A stretch of DNA of 64,000 nt, taken from Actinosynnema sp. ALI-1.44 (GTDB lineage: Bacteria > Actinomycetota > Actinomycetes > Mycobacteriales > Pseudonocardiaceae). The notes under the pieces were generated by a model. The model was not told the DNA's origin and ran no database searches. It saw only the letters and a list, made by a program, of their open reading frames with translations. The position numbers were made by a program, and so were the translations under genes. Shown in pieces: positions 61,402-64,000 of the stretch. How positions within the stretch are numbered: the first letter of the stretch is position 1; each line of letters begins with the position of its first letter. The stretch covers positions 434,001-498,000 of the forward strand of contig NZ_MTQO01000053.1 in the NCBI RefSeq assembly GCF_001984155.1, read 5' to 3'.

Positions 61402-62924
61402 GGGGTGTGCACCTCGTCCGCCACTCGCGTCCACAACGGACTCTGACTGAACACGACGGTCGTCCGGCCCCGGCGCAGTTCGGCCACCCGCTGGGTGATC
61501 CTCGCCTCGGTGTGGGCGTCGACCGCCGATGTCGGTTCGTCGAGCACGAGCACGTCCGCGTCGAAGCTCAGCGCACGCGCCAGCAGCATCCGCTGCCGCT
61601 GGCCACCGGACAGCGTCCGGCCGCGTTCGGCGAGGAACTCCTGTGTGCCGTGTTCGAGGCCGTCGACGACGTCCATCGCGTCGGCGGCCCACAACGCGGT
61701 GTCCAGTTCCACGGACCCGCCCATGTCGACCTCGTCGGCGAGCTTGCCCGAGAACAACACGTCCTGGTTGTGCGCCACCAGGATCCGGTCCCTGACCTCC
61801 TCGATGTCGGCTTCCCGCAGCGGGACGTCGCCCGCGAGGACGGCCGCGTCGACGTACCGGCCGAGCCGGTCGGCGAACGCCCCCGACCCGGTGGTGGCCA
61901 CCACGGTCAGCTTCCCCGCGGCGAACGTGAGCCCCGATGTGTCGTCGTGCAGCCCGAAAGCGCCTGGCGGCAACGGCTTCGGGTGCTCGGGGGACTCGAA
62001 CGCCGGTCGCATGGCCAGGATCGTGCACGCCCGCTTGGCCGCGACCATGCTCTCGTTGTAGTGGTGCACCGCCTCGGCGGCGACGCCGACCGGGATCACC
62101 AGGAACGCCGACAGGCCGTAGAACGCGACCAGTTCGCCGATCGTGATCGTGCCGTCGAGCGCCAGCCGCGCACCGAGCCACAGCACCAGGATGGTCACCA
62201 GACCCGGCAACAGGATCTCGATTCCCGACAACCAGGAGTCGATCCTCGCGGCGTTCACACCGGCCCTGCGCACGCGCTGGCTGGTTTCGGTGAACCGCGC
62301 GGTGAACTGCTTCTCACCGCCGATGCCACGCAGGATCCGCAGGCCGGACACGATGTCCGAGGCCATCGACGTGGCCGCGCCCACCTCGTCCCGGTGCTTC
62401 TCGGTCCGTTCACGCAACGGTCCGAGCAGGGGAACCAGGCCCAATGTCGCCAACGGCACGCCGACGAGGACGATGAGGCCGAGCAGCTGTGAGCTGGACA
62501 GCACAGCCACAGCGGCGATGACGAACGAGACGAGGCCACCGGTCAGCCGTCCGATGACCTCCAGCGCGCCACCGATGCTGTAGATGTCCGACGACCCGAT
62601 CGCGACGATCTCACCGGTCTTGATCTTCGACGGCAACGCCGCCCCGACACGGGTGGCGTGCTGCATGACGGCTCTCTGCATCAGCGCGGCACCGTTGAGC
62701 CACGCCTTGTCGCCCGCGCGCGTCAGCATCAACGTGCTGAAGGCGGACAGTGCACCGAGTGCGAGCAGCACACCTGCCCACATGAGCAGGGCGCCGGTGT
62801 CCCGAGGGGCGATGCCCTCGTCGATCGCCGCACCGATGACCAATGGGGTCAGCGTCAGCGGCCCCATCCACAACATGCCGAATACCATCGACGCGAGCAG
62901 CGCACGCGGCGACGAGCGGATCAC
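61398..62924 (-). CDS. Heterodimeric ABC exporter, subunit with signature but degenerate Walker A
   Basis: A 508-residue half-transporter with six-helix exporter domain and an ATPase domain. The signature [15 protein letters not shown] is perfect and Walker [13 protein letters not shown] intact, but Walker A is [15 protein letters not shown] (about 338-352), lacking the GKS/T lysine; the switch His is Gln in VVFSQSPLW. It therefore can bind little ATP itself but offers its signature to the partner's Walker A. The N-terminus is uncertain: GTG 62924 is the first normal start, yet the frame stays open 45 bases more, with RSPLRFLWW matching exporter N-termini, back to a TGA. Confidence 0.9.
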   Translation of the reverse strand: MIRSSPRALLASMVFGMLWMGPLTLTPLVIGAAIDEGIAPRDTGALLMWAGVLLALGALSAFSTLMLTRAGDKAWLNGAALMQRAVMQHATRVGAALPSKIKTGEIVAIGSSDIYSIGGALEVIGRLTGGLVSFVIAAVAVLSSSQLLGLIVLVGVPLATLGLVPLLGPLRERTEKHRDEVGAATSMASDIVSGLRILRGIGGEKQFTARFTETSQRVRRAGVNAARIDSWLSGIEILLPGLVTILVLWLGARLALDGTITIGELVAFYGLSAFLVIPVGVAAEAVHHYNESMVAAKRACTILAMRPAFESPEHPKPLPPGAFGLHDDTSGLTFAAGKLTVVATTGSGAFADRLGRYVDAAVLAGDVPLREADIEEVRDRILVAHNQDVLFSGKLADEVDMGGSVELDTALWAADAMDVVDGLEHGTQEFLAERGRTLSGGQRQRMLLARALSFDADVLVLDEPTSAVDAHTEARITQRVAELRRGRTTVVFSQSPLWTRVADEVHTP

Positions 62925-63024
62925 CCACCACAGGAACCGCAGCGGGGACCGCGAATCTGGGGTGAGTCAATAGTTGTGCATGTCGCGCAAGCTACCGGGG
63001 CACGTGTGACCACCGCTACGCAAT

Positions 63025-63030
63025 TATGCT
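63025..63030 (+). promoter_or_regulatory. -10 box TATGCT of a leaderless promoter (purC)
   Basis: TATGCT ends six bases before GTG 63037. Confidence 0.65.
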
Positions 63031-63036
63031 CTTGCT

Positions 63037-63912
63037 GTGCCTTCGCTGACTGAGTATCCGCAGGTAGCCGCCGGGAAGATTCGCGAGCTGTACGCGGTGG
63101 ACGACGATCACCTGCTGCTGGTCGCCTCGGACAAGATCTCGGCGTACGACTACGTGCTGCCGACGACGATCCCGGACAAGGGCCGGGTGCTCACCGCGAT
63201 GAGCGTGTTCTGGTTCGGCCTGCTCGACGGCCCGAACCACCTCGTGGCGTGGGACGACCCGCGGATCCCCGAGGAGGTGCGCGGCCGTGCGCTGCTCGTG
63301 CGCCGGTTGACGATGCAGCCGGTCGAGTGCGTCGCCCGCGGCTACCTGACCGGGTCCGGCCTGGTCGACTACCGCAAGACCGGTGGGGTCTGCGGCGTCG
63401 CGCTGCCGCCTGGCCTGGTGGAGGCCTCCCAGCTGCCGGAGCCGATCTTCACGCCCACGACCAAGGCCGAGGTCGGCCAGCACGACGAGGCGATCGACTT
63501 CGACGCGGTCCGCGCCGCCGTCGGCGACGAACTCGCCGTGCGGCTGCGCGACACCACGCTGGCCACGTACGCGCAGGCGGCGGAGCACGCGCTGAGCCGG
63601 GGCATGATCCTCGCGGACACCAAGTTCGAGTTCGGCATCGACGAATCGGGCGAGCTGGTGCTCGGCGACGAGGTGCTGACGCCGGATTCGTCCCGGTTCT
63701 GGGCGGTCGACGGCTATGAACCGGGTAAGGTGCAACCCGCGTTCGACAAGCAGATCGTGCGCGACTGGCTCACCTCGCCCGCGTCCGGCTGGGACCGTGC
63801 GTCCGGTGACCTGCCGCCCGAGCTGCCCGCGGCGGTCGTCGAGGCGACGAGGTCCCGGTACGTCGAGGCGTACGAGCGGGTCTCCGGTAAGTCCTTTGCG
63901 GACTGGATCTGA
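63037..63912 (+). CDS. purC: Phosphoribosylaminoimidazole-succinocarboxamide synthase
   Basis: PurC joins CAIR and aspartate to SAICAR with ATP; PurB, in this window, then removes fumarate. The 291-residue enzyme starts [43 protein letters not shown], has [38 protein letters not shown] and [10 protein letters not shown] in order, and is of the longer actinobacterial/fungal type. GTG 63037 follows the leaderless TATGCT box. A further gene begins 24 bases after its stop. Confidence 0.97.
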   Translation: MPSLTEYPQVAAGKIRELYAVDDDHLLLVASDKISAYDYVLPTTIPDKGRVLTAMSVFWFGLLDGPNHLVAWDDPRIPEEVRGRALLVRRLTMQPVECVARGYLTGSGLVDYRKTGGVCGVALPPGLVEASQLPEPIFTPTTKAEVGQHDEAIDFDAVRAAVGDELAVRLRDTTLATYAQAAEHALSRGMILADTKFEFGIDESGELVLGDEVLTPDSSRFWAVDGYEPGKVQPAFDKQIVRDWLTSPASGWDRASGDLPPELPAAVVEATRSRYVEAYERVSGKSFADWI

Positions 63913-63936
63913 TCACTCCTTCGTGATTTCACGACA

Positions 63937-64000
63937 ATGGCGTCGGTTCGTTACCCGCACGACAAGCCGGCGCCATTCTCGTGGGGCGTCATGGTGATGT
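63937..64000 (+). CDS. Start of an unidentified gene (cut by window edge)
   Basis: ATG 63937 opens a frame of 21 codons running off the end (it begins MASVRYPHDKPAPF). The N-terminus is Pro/Lys-rich and then hydrophobic (SWGVMVM). It may be co-transcribed with purC, 24 bases upstream. Too short to identify. Confidence 0.4.
   Translation, partial: MASVRYPHDKPAPFSWGVMVM

Overview
The window is a GC-rich (about 70 percent), gene-dense stretch of an actinomycete chromosome. Gene content points to the Pseudonocardiales (Lentzea/Kutzneria/Saccharothrix-like relatives): the HspR-type heat-shock operon, SigE-family ECF sigma factors with one-helix membrane partners, DUF3558 lipoproteins and PE/PPE/EspG-type ESX genes, F420-type oxidoreductases and frequent GTG/TTG starts. 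The genus is inferred. I see no tRNA, rRNA, CRISPR array, transposon or prophage, and no gene-free stretch exceeds 300 bases.

Region by region. 1-8.7 kb: end of the grpE-dnaJ-hspR operon, a flavohemoglobin divergent from a PPOX flavoprotein and two MarR regulators, then clpB, preceded by an HspR operator-like repeat and a cluster of DnaA-box-like 9-mers. 8.7-14 kb: SDR, LURP-one-like protein, pyrE, DUF2784, SpoU methyltransferase, a GH76-like protein and a second SDR. From memory of M. tuberculosis, this order (flavohemoglobin, clpB, pyrE, SpoU, GH76, DedA, fba, purA) resembles the Rv0350-Rv0385 area, so it is probably conserved actinobacterial backbone. 14-19.3 kb: a LacI-controlled frc-like sugar ABC operon with two kinases. 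19.4-28 kb: VOC protein, esterase, GlcD-like oxidase, DedA, nagA with a DasR-like site, an ECF sigma factor and F420/PPOX enzymes. 28-29.1 kb: a divergent nitric-oxide-synthase-oxygenase-like gene, the most unusual single gene here. 29.3-40.7 kb: fba, DUF3151, secreted nuclease, TetR/quinone reductase pair, purA, GDPD, TRAP-TAXI transporter, purD. 40.8-45.4 kb: a compact type VII substrate module (PE-like, lipoprotein, PPE-like, EspG, EspC-like, and a WXG protein fused to a lytic transglycosylase) with no secretion machinery beside it. 45.5-64 kb: secreted peptidase-like hydrolase, aminotransferase, HAD/threonine aldolase, two paralogous ECF sigma/membrane-partner pairs flanking a TetR gene, purB, MOSC protein, secreted carboxypeptidase, small ABC pair, SAM hydrolase, an asymmetric heterodimeric ABC exporter and purC.

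Cross-cutting: four purine genes (purA, purD, purB, purC) and pyrE lie in the window. About fifteen genes have a TANNNT -10 box ending only 6-9 bases before the start codon, which indicates leaderless transcription; at three places the TAG stop of the upstream gene is the first half of that box. Several convergent pairs share overlapping stop codons, leaving no room for a terminator. Starts were chosen from Shine-Dalgarno sites, leaderless promoters and family N-termini; alternatives are given where they matter.
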